A DNA stretch of 64,000 nucleotides from Pseudodesulfovibrio sp. S3. Lineage in GTDB: Bacteria; Desulfobacterota; Desulfovibrionia; Desulfovibrionales; Desulfovibrionaceae. A program made the translations under genes and the position numbers. The number at the start of each line of letters is the position of its first letter. Position 1 is the first letter of the stretch. The notes beneath the pieces were generated by a model. It did not search any database and was not told the origin of the DNA. It saw nothing but the letters and a program-made list of their open reading frames with translations. The stretch lies in contig NZ_QTZO01000006.1 in the NCBI RefSeq assembly GCF_004025585.1, positions 1 through 64,000 of the forward strand, in the 5' to 3' direction. Below, in pieces: positions 46,700 through 56,206 of this stretch.

Positions 46700-48022
46700 T
46701 TAGATTCCGAGGTGATAGGATTCGACAAATGCTCCTACGCGTTTACTGGAATCGGCAATGCGCTGGCGCAGTTCCTTTTTGTAAGCATCCAGATCGAGTT
46801 GCTTGCGGGCCACGCCGCCTTCCATGGCCGCCTTGGCCACGGCCACGGAGACGTATTCGATAAGGCGCAGGTCAAGGGCCTTGGGAATGACGTAGTCGGG
46901 ACCGAATTCAAGCTTGTCTACGCCAAAGGCCTTGCAGACGTATTCGGGGGCTTCGGTCTTGGCCAGGTCCGCCAGGGCCTGGGCCGCTGCAAGTTTCATC
47001 TCTTCGGTGATGGCGGTGGCGCCGCAGTCGAGGGCACCGCGGAAGATGAACGGGAAGCCGAGCACGTTGTTCACCTGGTTGGGGAAGTCGGAACGGCCGG
47101 TTCCCATGATGCAGTCCGGGCGCGCTTCCTTGGCGTCGGTGTAGGTGATCTCGGGATCGGGGTTGGCGCAGGCGAAGATGATCGGGCAGTTGTCGCTCAT
47201 GGACTTGACCATGTCCTTGCTGACGATGTCCTTGGTGGACAGGCCTAGGAAGCAGTCGGCGCCGACCATGGCCTCGGCCAGGGAACCGTAAGCCTTTTCA
47301 GTGGCGTATTGCTGCTTGAACTCGTTCAGGTCGGTACGGGACTTGTTGATATGCCCCCTGGAGTCGAACATGGCGATATTTTCGAATTTCACGCCCATGT
47401 TCCGGTACAGGTTGGTGCAGGCGATGGCGGCCGCGCCAGCGCCGGAGATGACCACGCGCAGGTCTTCGGCGTTCTTGCCGGAGATCTCCAGGGCGTTGAT
47501 CATGCCCGCCGAGGTGACGATGGCCGTGCCGTGCTGGTCGTCATGGAACACCGGGATGTTCATTTCCCTTTTCAGCTTCTCTTCGATGTAGAAGCATTCC
47601 GGAGCCTTGATGTCTTCGAGGTTGATGCCGCCGAAGGTGGGCTCCAGGGCCTTGGTGATCTCGCACAGCTTGTCTGGATCGGTGACGTCCAGGTTGATGT
47701 CATATACGTCCACATCGCCAAAGACCTTGAACAGGACGCCTTTGCCTTCCATGACCGGCTTGCCTGCATGGGCACCGATGTTGCCCAGACCGAGCACGGC
47801 GGTGCCGTTGGAGACAACCGCAACCAGGTTGCCGCGGCCGGTGTATTCGTATGATTTTTCCTTGTCCTCGGCGATTGCCATGCATGCATGGGCCACGCCC
47901 GGGCTGTAGGCCATGGACAGGTGCTTCTGGGTCACGCACGGTTTGACGGGAACAACCTCGACTTTTCCTTTTCTCCCCATGGAGTGGTAATCAAGCGCTT
48001 CCTGTTTGGTGAATAAAGCCAT
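46700..48022 (-). CDS. Malic enzyme (oxaloacetate-decarboxylating, NAD(P))
   Basis: A 440-residue malate dehydrogenase (decarboxylating): malate to pyruvate and CO2 with reduction of NAD(P). Signatures include [50 protein letters not shown] for metal binding, and [18 protein letters not shown] for the cofactor. Length fits the short bacterial form without a C-terminal PTA domain. It lies 26 nt after the fumarase beta gene; pyruvate made here would feed por at 30970-34572. Cofactor preference cannot be read. Confidence 0.94.
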   Translation of the reverse strand: MALFTKQEALDYHSMGRKGKVEVVPVKPCVTQKHLSMAYSPGVAHACMAIAEDKEKSYEYTGRGNLVAVVSNGTAVLGLGNIGAHAGKPVMEGKGVLFKVFGDVDVYDINLDVTDPDKLCEITKALEPTFGGINLEDIKAPECFYIEEKLKREMNIPVFHDDQHGTAIVTSAGMINALEISGKNAEDLRVVISGAGAAAIACTNLYRNMGVKFENIAMFDSRGHINKSRTDLNEFKQQYATEKAYGSLAEAMVGADCFLGLSTKDIVSKDMVKSMSDNCPIIFACANPDPEITYTDAKEARPDCIMGTGRSDFPNQVNNVLGFPFIFRGALDCGATAITEEMKLAAAQALADLAKTEAPEYVCKAFGVDKLEFGPDYVIPKALDLRLIEYVSVAVAKAAMEGGVARKQLDLDAYKKELRQRIADSSKRVGAFVESYHLGI

Positions 48023-48048
48023 TGTGATCTCCTTGTGGTTGTAATTCG

Positions 48049-48606
48049 TTATTCGACGCCTGCGGCTTTCAGGTCCGGGACGGCATAGAGTTCACCGCCG
48101 TGGGAGTCGTTGATGACCAGCAGGGGAAAGTCTTGGACCTGCATTTCACGAATGGCCTCCGGGCCGAGTTCGTCAAAGGCGATGACCGTGGACTTGACGA
48201 TGGAGTTGGAGAGCAGGGCGCCCGCGCCGCCGGTGGCGCCGAAGTAGACCGCAGTGTGATCCTGCATGGCCTGCCGGGTTGCGGCGTCGCGTTTGCCTTT
48301 ACCTATGGTCGCCTTGAGGCCGAGGCTGTAGAGCCTGGGCGCATAGGAATCCATGCGGTAGCTGGTGGTCGGACCGGCTGCGCCGATGGGGCGTCCGGGA
48401 GGGGCCGGGCTGGGGCCGACGTAGTATATGGCAGCGCCTTCCAGCTTGAACGGCAGTTCCTTGCCCGCGTCCAGCAGGTCGACCAGTTTCTTGTGGGCCG
48501 CATCGCGGGCGGAATAGATGTATCCGGTCAGGAACACGACATCACCGGCCTTGAGCTGGGCCATGTCTGCATCTGTCAACGGGGTGTTCAGTTTGTATTC
48601 AGCCAT
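48049..48606 (-). CDS. Class I fumarate hydratase, beta (C-terminal) subunit
   Basis: A 185-residue subunit: LNTPLTDADMAQLKAGDVVFLTG at the start and GPTTSYRMDSYAPRL, GKGKRD, GATGGAGALLSNSIV typical of the FumA/TtdB C-terminal domain. Its ATG shares one base with the stop of the alpha subunit gene (TAATG). Together they form the oxygen-sensitive [4Fe-4S] fumarase, interconverting fumarate and malate; tartrate dehydratase is the main alternative but the neighbouring frd and malic enzyme genes favour fumarase. Confidence 0.93.
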   Translation of the reverse strand: MAEYKLNTPLTDADMAQLKAGDVVFLTGYIYSARDAAHKKLVDLLDAGKELPFKLEGAAIYYVGPSPAPPGRPIGAAGPTTSYRMDSYAPRLYSLGLKATIGKGKRDAATRQAMQDHTAVYFGATGGAGALLSNSIVKSTVIAFDELGPEAIREMQVQDFPLLVINDSHGGELYAVPDLKAAGVE

Positions 48607-49442
48607 TAGAGTACGACCTCCTCGTGCCGCTGGGAGTGGCACTGGACATTGACGGCCAGGGGGAGACTGGCCAGATGGCACGGTTCCATGGCCAGCTTGA
48701 CGCTGAGTACGGTGGTCTTGCCGCCGAGGCCCATGGGGCCGATGCCCAGGCTGTTGAGCGCGTCTTCCAGTTCCTGTTCCTTGGCCGCTATTTCCGGATC
48801 GGGATGGGTGTCGTCCAGGCGGCGGATCAGGGCCTTCTTGGCGATCTTGGCCGCGTGGTCGAAGGTGCCGCCGACACCGATGCCGATGACGGTCGGGGGG
48901 CACGGGTTGGGTCCGGCTTCTGCGACCCGTTTGATCACGAACTTCTTGATGCCTTCCCAGCCCTGGGCCGGGGCGAGCATGGTCACGCGGCTCATGTTCT
49001 CGGCACCGCCGCCCTTGGCCATGTAAACGATCTTCAGCTTGTCGCCGGGTACGAAGTCGTAATGAATGACCGCCGGGGTGCCGTCGCCGGTGTTGGCGCG
49101 GGTCAGCGGATTGCAGGCGGACTTGCGCAGATAGCCGTCGGCATAGCCCTTGCGAGTGCCTTCATTGATGGCTTCATCCAGATTTCCGTCTACGTGAACG
49201 TCCTGGCCTATCTCCACGAAGTAGACGGCAAGGCCGCAGTCCTGACACAGGGGAAGTTTCGTTTTGGCCGACAGATCGGCGTTTTCCAGCAATTGACGGA
49301 GCACTTCCTTGGCGGACGCGCTTGTTTCCTCGGCCATGGCCTGTTCGAGCTTGGCGCGGACGTCGTCCGGCAGTTCGGTGTTGGCCTTGATGCACATGTC
49401 GGCCACGGCATCAACGATGTCTGATGTCTTGATGGTGCGCAT
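48606..49442 (-). CDS. Class I fumarate hydratase, alpha (N-terminal) subunit
   Basis: A 278-residue subunit carrying the cluster ligands: LCQDCGLAVYF (Cys about 64), GPNPCPPTVIGIGVGGT and CHLASLPLAVNVQCH. PLTRANTGDGTPAVIHY is a class I signature. It is 3 nt after frdB and overlaps the beta gene by one base, indicating stoichiometric translation. Confidence 0.94.
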   Translation of the reverse strand: MRTIKTSDIVDAVADMCIKANTELPDDVRAKLEQAMAEETSASAKEVLRQLLENADLSAKTKLPLCQDCGLAVYFVEIGQDVHVDGNLDEAINEGTRKGYADGYLRKSACNPLTRANTGDGTPAVIHYDFVPGDKLKIVYMAKGGGAENMSRVTMLAPAQGWEGIKKFVIKRVAEAGPNPCPPTVIGIGVGGTFDHAAKIAKKALIRRLDDTHPDPEIAAKEQELEDALNSLGIGPMGLGGKTTVLSVKLAMEPCHLASLPLAVNVQCHSQRHEEVVL

Positions 49443-49445
49443 AAT

Positions 49446-50186
49446 CTACTTCTTTTTGAATATGTCTTTGAGTGCAGTGATGCCCATTTTGCGACGCAGG
49501 AAACCAAGCTGGTTCTGCAGGGGCAGCCCTTTGGGACACACATCTTCGCAGGCCAGCAGGCCCATACAGCCGAAGATGCCTTGATCGTTGCCGATTACTT
49601 CGTAGTAATCCTTGTCGGTGCGTTCGTCGCGAGGGTCCACCACGAAGCGGGCCACGCGGTTGAGGCCTGCCGCGCCCAGGAAATCGTCTCGGAGGCGGGC
49701 AGTGCCGCAGGCCGAGACACAGCAGCCGCATTCGATGCACCGCTCCAGTTCATAGATTTCCTCGGCGATGGAGTTGTCCATCCGCTCTTCTTCCTTGGTG
49801 GGATCGAAGACCTTGGATGTGTGAACCCAGGATTCGGTCTTGGCATACATCTCGCGGAACCAGACGCCGGTATCCACGGCCAGGTCGCCGACGAGCTTGT
49901 ACACCGGGAGGGGAAGGAGGGTTATCTTGGAAGGCTGGTCCTTGATCTTTGTCTGACATGCCAGGCCGGGCCGCCCGTTGATGACCATGGCACAGGCACC
50001 GCAGATACCGGCGCGACAGCAGAAGTCGAAGATGAGACTCGGGTCCTGCTCCTCACGCAGTCTGTTCAGGGCAATGAACAGGGTCATGTTCTGGGTCTCT
50101 TCGAGGGTGAACGTCTGCATGTGCGGGACGTCGCCCTTCCTTTGCGGATTATACCGGAATATTTCGAATTTTATTTGTCTACCCAT
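49446..50186 (-). CDS. frdB: Fumarate reductase/succinate dehydrogenase iron-sulfur subunit
   Basis: A 246-residue electron-transfer subunit with three cluster motifs: [2Fe-2S] CCRAGICGACAM, then CIECGCCVSACGTAR and CMGLLACEDVCPKGLP for [4Fe-4S] and [3Fe-4S]. ATG 50186 has AAGGA 7 nt upstream. It follows frdA by 24 nt. The order C-A-B is that of menaquinone-dependent fumarate reductases such as Wolinella's. Confidence 0.95.
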   Translation of the reverse strand: MGRQIKFEIFRYNPQRKGDVPHMQTFTLEETQNMTLFIALNRLREEQDPSLIFDFCCRAGICGACAMVINGRPGLACQTKIKDQPSKITLLPLPVYKLVGDLAVDTGVWFREMYAKTESWVHTSKVFDPTKEEERMDNSIAEEIYELERCIECGCCVSACGTARLRDDFLGAAGLNRVARFVVDPRDERTDKDYYEVIGNDQGIFGCMGLLACEDVCPKGLPLQNQLGFLRRKMGITALKDIFKKK

Positions 50187-50210
50187 GATGCATTCCTTTA
50201 TTAAGCGGGG

Positions 50211-52091
50211 TTACTTCTTCTTGCCGATCTCGGTGACGGGGCTCTTGACGGTGCGCTCCTTCACGTACTTTTCGTCGGCAGGAATGATCTTGCCGCCGCC
50301 GTAGCCGCGGTCACCCGGAGGCAGTTCGAAGAGCGGAGTGGTGTCTTCGTAGGAGAGCTCGGGCATGTCGGCTCCCTCGCGCCAGTAGGCCAGGGTGCGG
50401 TTGAGCCAATCCTGGTCGTTGCGTTCGGGGTAGTCTTCGCGGTTGTGCGAACCTCTGGATTCGGTGCGCATCAGCGCGCTCTGGGCGATGCACATGGCCA
50501 GCTTGACCTGGCCTTCGAGCTTGAGTGCCGCGGCCAATTCGTGATTGGGACCGATGCCGTCGGAAACGAGCCCTACCTTGCGGGCCTTTTTCAGGGTTCC
50601 CTGAAGGGTCTCCACGCATTCTTCGAGTCCCTGCTGATTGCGGAAGACGAAACATCCCTTCATCAGGGCGTCCTGCATCTCGTTGCGGACATCGTAGACA
50701 TTGAGTTTTCCGTTGCGACCATGCATCAGGTCGTGGATGCGTTGTTGTTGCTTCTTGACCGCGCTGTTGATGCAGCCGGTGTCGAACTTCGTCTCATACC
50801 CTTCGAGGAATTCGACGATCTTTGCGCCGATGATGCCGCCGGCAACGACGGTTTCGGCCAGGGAGTTGCCGCCCAGGCGGTTGAAGCCGTGCATGTCCCA
50901 ACAGGCGGCCTCGCCCGCTGAGTACAGTCCTTTCAGCCCGTATACCGCGCCGTCCTTGTCGGTCCGAAGGCCGGCCATGGTGTAGTGCTGGGTGGGGCGG
51001 ACCGGGATCAGTTCGGTGCGCGGGTCCACGCCGAGGAAGTGGTGACAGATCTCGTCGACTTCGCGCAGCTTGGTGGAGATGTGCTTGTCGCCCAGGTGGC
51101 GGATGTCCAGCCAGAGGTGTTCGCCGTAGGGGCTCTTGACGCCCTTGCCTGCGCGCATGTGTTCGGTCATCCGGCGGGAGACCACGTCGCGGGAGGCCAG
51201 TTCGGCCTTTTCCGGCTCGTAGATGTGCATGAACCGCTCTTCATTGCAGTCGAGCAGGGTTCCACCGTCACCGCGGCAGCCTTCGGTGACGAGGATGTCC
51301 GTGGGGACGATGCCGGTGGGGTGGAACTGGATGGACTCGGGGTTGCCGAGCGGCACCAGTCCGGTGTCGTGGGCGATGATGTGACCGCCGCCGTCGCAGA
51401 TGACCGCGTTGGTGGTGGCCTTGTAGATGCGTCCGAAGCCGCCGGTACAGATGGCCGTGGCCTTGGCCAGGTAGACTTCGAGTTCGCCGGTGCGCAGGCA
51501 GCGGACAACAGCGCCCATGCAGACGTCGCCGTCATGGATGAGGGAGATGGCTTCCTTTTTGTCGAAGACGTCGATGCCGAGCTGGGCACAACGGTTGTCC
51601 ATGGTGCACATGACCGCGTGGCCCGTGCCGTCCGAGGTGTAGCAGGTGCGCCACTTGGCCGTGCCGCCGAAGGAGCGGGCCGTGATCAGCCCCTCGTTTT
51701 CCTCTTTTTCGTATTTCTCGAACTTCTCTCCGCCCTTGAAGTAGAATGACTTGCCCGGAACGACCCGGTTCCAGGGTACGCCCCAGTGGGCCAGGCGGCG
51801 CATTTCGATGGGGGCGGCATCGGCGAAGAGGCGGGCGACCTCCTGGTCGCAGCCCCAGTCCGAGCCTTTGACGGTGTCGATGAAGTGGACGTCGGTGCAG
51901 TCCCCTTCGCCTTTGGCACAGTTGCCGAGGGCGGCCTGCATGCCGCCCTGGGCGGCGGAGGAATGGGAGCGCCTGGCCGGAACAATGGAAAGGCAGGTGG
52001 CCTTGAAGCCGTTCTGGGCCGCTTCGCAGGCTACGCGCTCACCGGCAAGCCCGGCTCCGATGACGAGCAGATCTGAATAATATGTTTGCAT
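50211..52091 (-). CDS. frdA: Fumarate reductase/succinate dehydrogenase flavoprotein subunit
   Basis: A 626-residue flavoprotein. DLLVIGAGLAGERVACEAAQ is the dinucleotide fold and RRSHSSAAQGGMQAALGN carries the His that binds FAD covalently. HPTGIVPTDILVTEGCRGDGG and HYTMAGLRTDKDGAV are active-site regions. RBS GAGGA is 7 nt upstream of the ATG at 52091. It acts on the cytoplasmic face with FrdB and FrdC. Confidence 0.96.
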   Translation of the reverse strand: MQTYYSDLLVIGAGLAGERVACEAAQNGFKATCLSIVPARRSHSSAAQGGMQAALGNCAKGEGDCTDVHFIDTVKGSDWGCDQEVARLFADAAPIEMRRLAHWGVPWNRVVPGKSFYFKGGEKFEKYEKEENEGLITARSFGGTAKWRTCYTSDGTGHAVMCTMDNRCAQLGIDVFDKKEAISLIHDGDVCMGAVVRCLRTGELEVYLAKATAICTGGFGRIYKATTNAVICDGGGHIIAHDTGLVPLGNPESIQFHPTGIVPTDILVTEGCRGDGGTLLDCNEERFMHIYEPEKAELASRDVVSRRMTEHMRAGKGVKSPYGEHLWLDIRHLGDKHISTKLREVDEICHHFLGVDPRTELIPVRPTQHYTMAGLRTDKDGAVYGLKGLYSAGEAACWDMHGFNRLGGNSLAETVVAGGIIGAKIVEFLEGYETKFDTGCINSAVKKQQQRIHDLMHGRNGKLNVYDVRNEMQDALMKGCFVFRNQQGLEECVETLQGTLKKARKVGLVSDGIGPNHELAAALKLEGQVKLAMCIAQSALMRTESRGSHNREDYPERNDQDWLNRTLAYWREGADMPELSYEDTTPLFELPPGDRGYGGGKIIPADEKYVKERTVKSPVTEIGKKK

Positions 52092-52104
52092 GAAAAAATC
52101 CTCG

Positions 52105-52752
52105 TTAGCCTAGCGTTACAAAGCGGATCAGGGTGATGATGCCGATGACCATGAAGATGGTGAACAGGGTGGATTCGAAGAGCTTGAACCCCTTCCGCTG
52201 GTCGGATTTCACGAAGCCCCATTTCACGGCGATGCGGTAGAAACCGACACTGACGTGCAGTTCAACGCACGGAAGCAGGATCATGTAAAAGATGAACCAC
52301 CAGAAGTGCTGCATACGGGCGGCGGACTTGGCGGCGGTGATGGGCAGGTCGTTCAGGACGACCCACATGTGGATTGCGCCGAGGATCAGGATGATCATGG
52401 CGGTTCCGGCCTGGACGACCCAGAGCCATGTGTCCCGGTGCTTGAGCATCTTGGCGTGCTGCCAAATGGTGACCTGACCTTCGGCGCGGAAGGGAATCTT
52501 GCGTGCCGCGATAACGAAATGGGCCAGGAATGTCAGGAAGATCATGGGGCCGCCGACCTGGGCCATGTAGGTGACCTCGAAGAAGTTGGCGATGGCGTTC
52601 ATGATGCTCGGCGAAATGACCACCGAAGAGACGAGCAGCATATGGCACCACATGAATAGGATAAGGCTCGCTCCCGTGAGCATCTGAAGCCAGTCGAGAC
52701 CGGCGTCGATGCGGGATGCGCCCGGGACTGATGACGTGTAGGTTTTCATCAT
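52105..52752 (-). CDS. frdC: Fumarate reductase diheme cytochrome b subunit
   Basis: A 215-residue membrane protein with about five hydrophobic segments and His at suitable places (LFMWCHMLL, LAHFVIAARK, GAIHMWVVL, ELHVSVGFYR) to ligate two hemes b, as in the FrdC/SdhC family of the Wolinella type. First gene of the frd operon; a sigma-54 promoter and inverted repeats lie in the 325 nt upstream. Direction of catalysis (fumarate reduction or succinate oxidation) is not decidable from sequence. Confidence 0.93.
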   Translation of the reverse strand: MMKTYTSSVPGASRIDAGLDWLQMLTGASLILFMWCHMLLVSSVVISPSIMNAIANFFEVTYMAQVGGPMIFLTFLAHFVIAARKIPFRAEGQVTIWQHAKMLKHRDTWLWVVQAGTAMIILILGAIHMWVVLNDLPITAAKSAARMQHFWWFIFYMILLPCVELHVSVGFYRIAVKWGFVKSDQRKGFKLFESTLFTIFMVIGIITLIRFVTLG

Positions 52753-52947
52753 TGGTACACCTGTTGTTCAAGATTGGTTGGAATCTGGCGTTTGCCAGGG
52801 CCTCATGATCAATGTCGCCAAGCCGGGTGGCGGCCGTGGCCAGCGCTGCGGGACGGTGAGAGAAGGTCGTCCTGCGCCGTACCGGCCTCGACCCCCACTG
52901 TGCCTTCAGACCTCCTGAGAGAGCGTGGATCGCAACATGCCACCAAT

Positions 52948-52963
52948 AGCAACAGGCATGCCA
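52948..52963 (-). promoter_or_regulatory. Sigma-54 promoter of the frd operon
   Basis: Read on the minus strand: TGGCATG-CCTG-TTGCT. GG and GC are separated by exactly 10 nt and the match to TGGCACG-N4-TTGCA is close. The sigma-54 activator gene is immediately upstream, so activation of frdCAB, fumarase, malic enzyme and transporter by it is a natural reading. Confidence 0.8.
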
Positions 52964-52989
52964 GCGTGTTGGGTGTCACAACACGCTGG
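52961..52989. promoter_or_regulatory. Perfect dyad overlapping the sigma-54 promoter
   Basis: Arms CCAGCGTGTT (52961-52970) and AACACGCTGG (52980-52989) are perfect inverse complements with a 9-nt spacer. The inner arm overlaps the -24 end, so a protein bound here would more likely block than activate; it may be a second regulator's operator. Confidence 0.6.
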
Positions 52990-53036
52990 AATGAAAGGAA
53001 TTGTTTTTTGAAGAGAGAGGGGGTGAGCGATATTCC

Positions 53037-53060
53037 GCCTATGGATCGAGGGCCATAGGC
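53037..53060. promoter_or_regulatory. Candidate upstream activator site (or 3' hairpin of the regulator gene)
   Basis: Arms GCCTATGG (53037-53044) and CCATAGGC (53053-53060), 8-nt spacer. It lies about 100-125 nt upstream of the expected transcription start, the usual place for a sigma-54 activator. It is also 18 nt past the regulator stop codon, but no T run follows. Confidence 0.5.
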
Positions 53061-53077
53061 AAGAAATCGCTGACAGG

Positions 53078-54427
53078 TTATTCCGGGCGTTTCAAATTGT
53101 ATTTCGCCATCTTTTCGTTGAGGGTCCGCCGGGGAATCCTGAGGTCCGTAATGACATTCTTGATATTGCCGCCGTGGCGCAGGAGCGATTCCTGAATGAG
53201 CTGCCTTTCGAACAGATTGACCTGGTCCTTGAGGGAGACGGCGGATTCTCGCTGGTCGCCGATTTCGCGCGACAGGAGTTTGGGGATCCTGTCTTCAGCA
53301 GGGAGGGAGGAAAGGACGTATCGCTCGGCAAGATTCTTGAGTTCCCGCACGTTTCCGGGCCAGTCGTGGCTCATCATGACAGCCAGGCTGCCCGGTCCAA
53401 GGATGTCTGCGGCCCTGCCGTATGTGTCTGCGGCCCGTTCGAGGAAGAAGGAGAAGAGCAGGGGGATGTCCTCCTTGCGTTGGCGCAGGGGCGGGACAGA
53501 CAGTTCCAGGGTGTTGATGCGGAAATAGAGGTCTTCTCTCAGCCGTCCCTCTTCAATGGCCTGGCGAGGGTCTTCGTTCATGGCGGAGATGAGACGGAAA
53601 TTGATGGAGCGGGGCTTGTTGGCTCCCAGGGGGGTGATTTCCCGCGTGTCGAGAGCCCGGAGCAGTTTGCCCTGGACGTCCATGGGCATGGAGTTCATCT
53701 CGTCCAGGAACAGAGTGCCTTTGTCGGCCGCTTCCAGCTTGCCGATCCGGGAACCCTGGGCACCGGTGAAGGCGCCGCCGACATGGCCGAATAATTCGCT
53801 TTCCGCCATGTCTACCGGGATGGTGGCGCAGTTGAGTGCCAGGTAGGGGCCTCTGCTCAGGGTGCTCCTGTTGTGGATGGCGCGGGCGATGACCTCCTTG
53901 CCGGTTCCCGTTTCCCCCAGGATAAGCACGTTGGCGATGGTTGGCGCAATGTGGGCGATTTCCTTTTTCAGGGCACGCATGGACGGGTTGGTTCCCACCA
54001 GTCGGGCGTCAATGCCTTCGCACCCTTCAAGCGCTTGCTTCAACTGGCGATTCTCCAGAATCAACTGCCGTTTTTCCAGGGCGCGCTTGATGGTCTCGAT
54101 GATCTGTTCGGGGTCGAACGGTTTTTCCACGAAGTCATAGGCACCGCCCTGAATGGCATTCACGGCCATGGCGATATCGCCGTGGCCCGTAAAGAGCACC
54201 ACCGGGATATCGGGGTCAATGGCGGAGATTTCCTTCTGGAAGGCAAGTCCGTCCAGGCCGGGCATCTTCACATCGGAAAGGACGATCCCGGCGTAATCCG
54301 GGGCGATGGTTGCCAGGGCGGTTTGGGCATCGCTGAAATCCTTGACGACGAAATCAGACAATTCGAGCCACTGTCTGGCTGAATCGCGCACAGACTGTTC
54401 GTCGTCCACTAAAATGACTTGCCGCAT
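53078..54427 (-). CDS. Sigma-54-dependent response regulator, DctD-like
   Basis: A 449-residue activator. Receiver domain with phospho-acceptor Asp52 (IVLSDVKMPGLDG); AAA+ domain with Walker A GETGTGKE (171-178), sigma-54 contact loop GAFTGA (218-223) and Walker B GTLFLDEMN; C-terminal Fis-type helix-turn-helix (GGNIKNVITDLRIPRRTLNEKM). It lies 3 nt after the sensor kinase gene and just upstream of the frd operon, whose promoter it probably activates. Confidence 0.93.
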   Translation of the reverse strand: MRQVILVDDEQSVRDSARQWLELSDFVVKDFSDAQTALATIAPDYAGIVLSDVKMPGLDGLAFQKEISAIDPDIPVVLFTGHGDIAMAVNAIQGGAYDFVEKPFDPEQIIETIKRALEKRQLILENRQLKQALEGCEGIDARLVGTNPSMRALKKEIAHIAPTIANVLILGETGTGKEVIARAIHNRSTLSRGPYLALNCATIPVDMAESELFGHVGGAFTGAQGSRIGKLEAADKGTLFLDEMNSMPMDVQGKLLRALDTREITPLGANKPRSINFRLISAMNEDPRQAIEEGRLREDLYFRINTLELSVPPLRQRKEDIPLLFSFFLERAADTYGRAADILGPGSLAVMMSHDWPGNVRELKNLAERYVLSSLPAEDRIPKLLSREIGDQRESAVSLKDQVNLFERQLIQESLLRHGGNIKNVITDLRIPRRTLNEKMAKYNLKRPE

Positions 54428-54430
54428 GGT

Positions 54431-56206
54431 TTATTCACTCTCCTTTTTCCTGGCCAACGGGATGTGGACAAAGAATTCGGCACCCTGGCCTTCTCTGTTT
54501 GCCGCACGGAAATCACCGTTCATGTCCTTGATGATCTTGTACGATATGGAAAGGCCGAGTCCCACACCGTGCCCTTCCTTCTTGGTCGTGACAAAGGGGT
54601 CGAATATCTTTTTGACCCCGGGTTCCGAAATGCCGGGGCCATTGTCCCAAACGTGGATTTTGGCCCGCTCCTTGACCTTTCTCAAACTGATGCCGACGGT
54701 CGGGGATTTAGTGTTCTGTAATGCATCCAGGGCGTTGCGGAATAGATTTATGAGAACCTGCTCCAGCCGGAAGCGGTCACCGATGATGTAGACGGGCTCA
54801 TCGGTGATGTGCATCTCAAGTTCGCAGTTTTCCACGTGAAACTGGTGTTTCATGAGGGTCAGGGATTCCTGGATTGCGAGCCTGAGGTCGAATTCGCTTT
54901 TCGTGTTCGAGGACTTTCGTGCAAAGGACTTGAGCTGGCCCGTGACGGTGCCCATGCGGTCGCCGAGTTCCGAGACCTTTTGCAGGGTGGGGTCCAGCTT
55001 TTCGAGGTCGTTGCGCTTGAGCATGAGTCGGCAACTGGCGATATAGGTCTTGACCGCAGCAATGGGCTGGTTCAGTTCGTGGGTTATGGCGGCGGCCATT
55101 TCGCCCAGGGCCGCGAGTTTGCCCGCCTGGATCAATTCTTCCTGCGCGGACCGGAGTTCGTGCTCGGTGCGTTTGTGTTCCTCGATTTCCTGGGCCAGTT
55201 TCTTGTTGATGTCCCGGATATGGCTGGCCTCTATGGCCTGAAGGCGGGAAATTTGCCGTTGTTGCCGCTCCCGGAAGAAGAGCCGGGTCAGCAGGGCAAG
55301 ACCGATCAGGATGAAGGTGGTCATGGATATGCCGAGGGTTCGTTCCCAAAGCGGCCCCAAGGGCATGAGGTACGTTATTGTCCAGTCCATAACCGGAATG
55401 GAACGCGAGTTCTTGAGGAAGTTTTCCTTGCCTATTTTGACTTCCTGGGCCGAAGCCATGCGATTGGTGGTCTTGGAAGATAATGGCTTCAGTTTGAACT
55501 CGGGGTACTGTGCCATTTCATTGATTGTTTCTATTGTCTCTTTTGAGAGCGGGGCCAGGGTTCGGTATTTCCAGTCCGGGCGGCTGGCCAAAACGATGAC
55601 GCCGTGCAGGTCCGCGACAAACAGGGTTTCTCCGCCTTCCTGCCAGATATTTTCCAGGGGCGAGAGGGCTATCTTGGCCACGGCCACGCCGACGATCTTG
55701 CCATTGCTTCGCACGGGATGGGACAGGTAGAAGCCGGGGTTTCCGACATTGACGCCCACGCCGTAGAATTTTCCCTGCCTGCCTGCCATGGCATCCTGAA
55801 AATAGGGGCGGAACTGAAGCTGAAGGCCCAGGAAATTTTTTTTCAGCCGCCAGTTGCTTGCGGCGATGACGGTTCCGTCGGTGTTGAGCACATACAGCAC
55901 GGAGGAGCCGGCAATGCTGTTGGCCTTTTCGAGAAAAATGCTGACGATGTGCGGGTCGCCACCTTCGCTGAGTATTTTGGAAACCGTGCTGGTTTCCGAT
56001 ATCAGATAGGGAAGATATTCGAATTTTTTCAGTTCGGACTTGAGGGTGCTTTCGTAGAGGTTGAGCCGTTCAGTGGAGACGCGTTCGAGTTCAAGGATAT
56101 AGTTGTACTGGACCAACGTGGCCACGCCCAGCGGGATGGCGAGCATCAGCACCATCGAGAGGACAAAAGGGCCGGTCCGTATGTTGATGCTGTTCAAAAA
56201 ACTCAT
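54431..56206 (-). CDS. DctB-like C4-dicarboxylate sensor histidine kinase
   Basis: A 591-residue kinase with membrane segments near 13-33 and 290-312 enclosing a periplasmic double-Cache-type sensor (YVLNTDGTVIAASNWRLKKNFLG, GNPGFYLSHPV). A coiled coil (~320-365) leads to the H-box AAAITHELNQPIAAVKTYI and HATPase motifs (LINLFRNALDAL, VWDNGPGI, GVGLGLSIS). ITHELNQPIAA is typical of DctB. Partner of the sigma-54 regulator 3 nt downstream; the neighbouring operon makes fumarate, malate or succinate the likely signal. Confidence 0.9.
   Translation of the reverse strand: MSFLNSINIRTGPFVLSMVLMLAIPLGVATLVQYNYILELERVSTERLNLYESTLKSELKKFEYLPYLISETSTVSKILSEGGDPHIVSIFLEKANSIAGSSVLYVLNTDGTVIAASNWRLKKNFLGLQLQFRPYFQDAMAGRQGKFYGVGVNVGNPGFYLSHPVRSNGKIVGVAVAKIALSPLENIWQEGGETLFVADLHGVIVLASRPDWKYRTLAPLSKETIETINEMAQYPEFKLKPLSSKTTNRMASAQEVKIGKENFLKNSRSIPVMDWTITYLMPLGPLWERTLGISMTTFILIGLALLTRLFFRERQQRQISRLQAIEASHIRDINKKLAQEIEEHKRTEHELRSAQEELIQAGKLAALGEMAAAITHELNQPIAAVKTYIASCRLMLKRNDLEKLDPTLQKVSELGDRMGTVTGQLKSFARKSSNTKSEFDLRLAIQESLTLMKHQFHVENCELEMHITDEPVYIIGDRFRLEQVLINLFRNALDALQNTKSPTVGISLRKVKERAKIHVWDNGPGISEPGVKKIFDPFVTTKKEGHGVGLGLSISYKIIKDMNGDFRAANREGQGAEFFVHIPLARKKESE

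Larger units (their letters stand above)
52753..53077. other. Control region of the frd operon
   Basis: 325 bp between frdC and the upstream regulator gene, without a coding frame that looks real. It holds a sigma-54 promoter (52948-52963), an adjoining 29-bp dyad and a second dyad about 75 nt further upstream. The predicted frdC leader would be about 185 nt. Confidence 0.65.
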
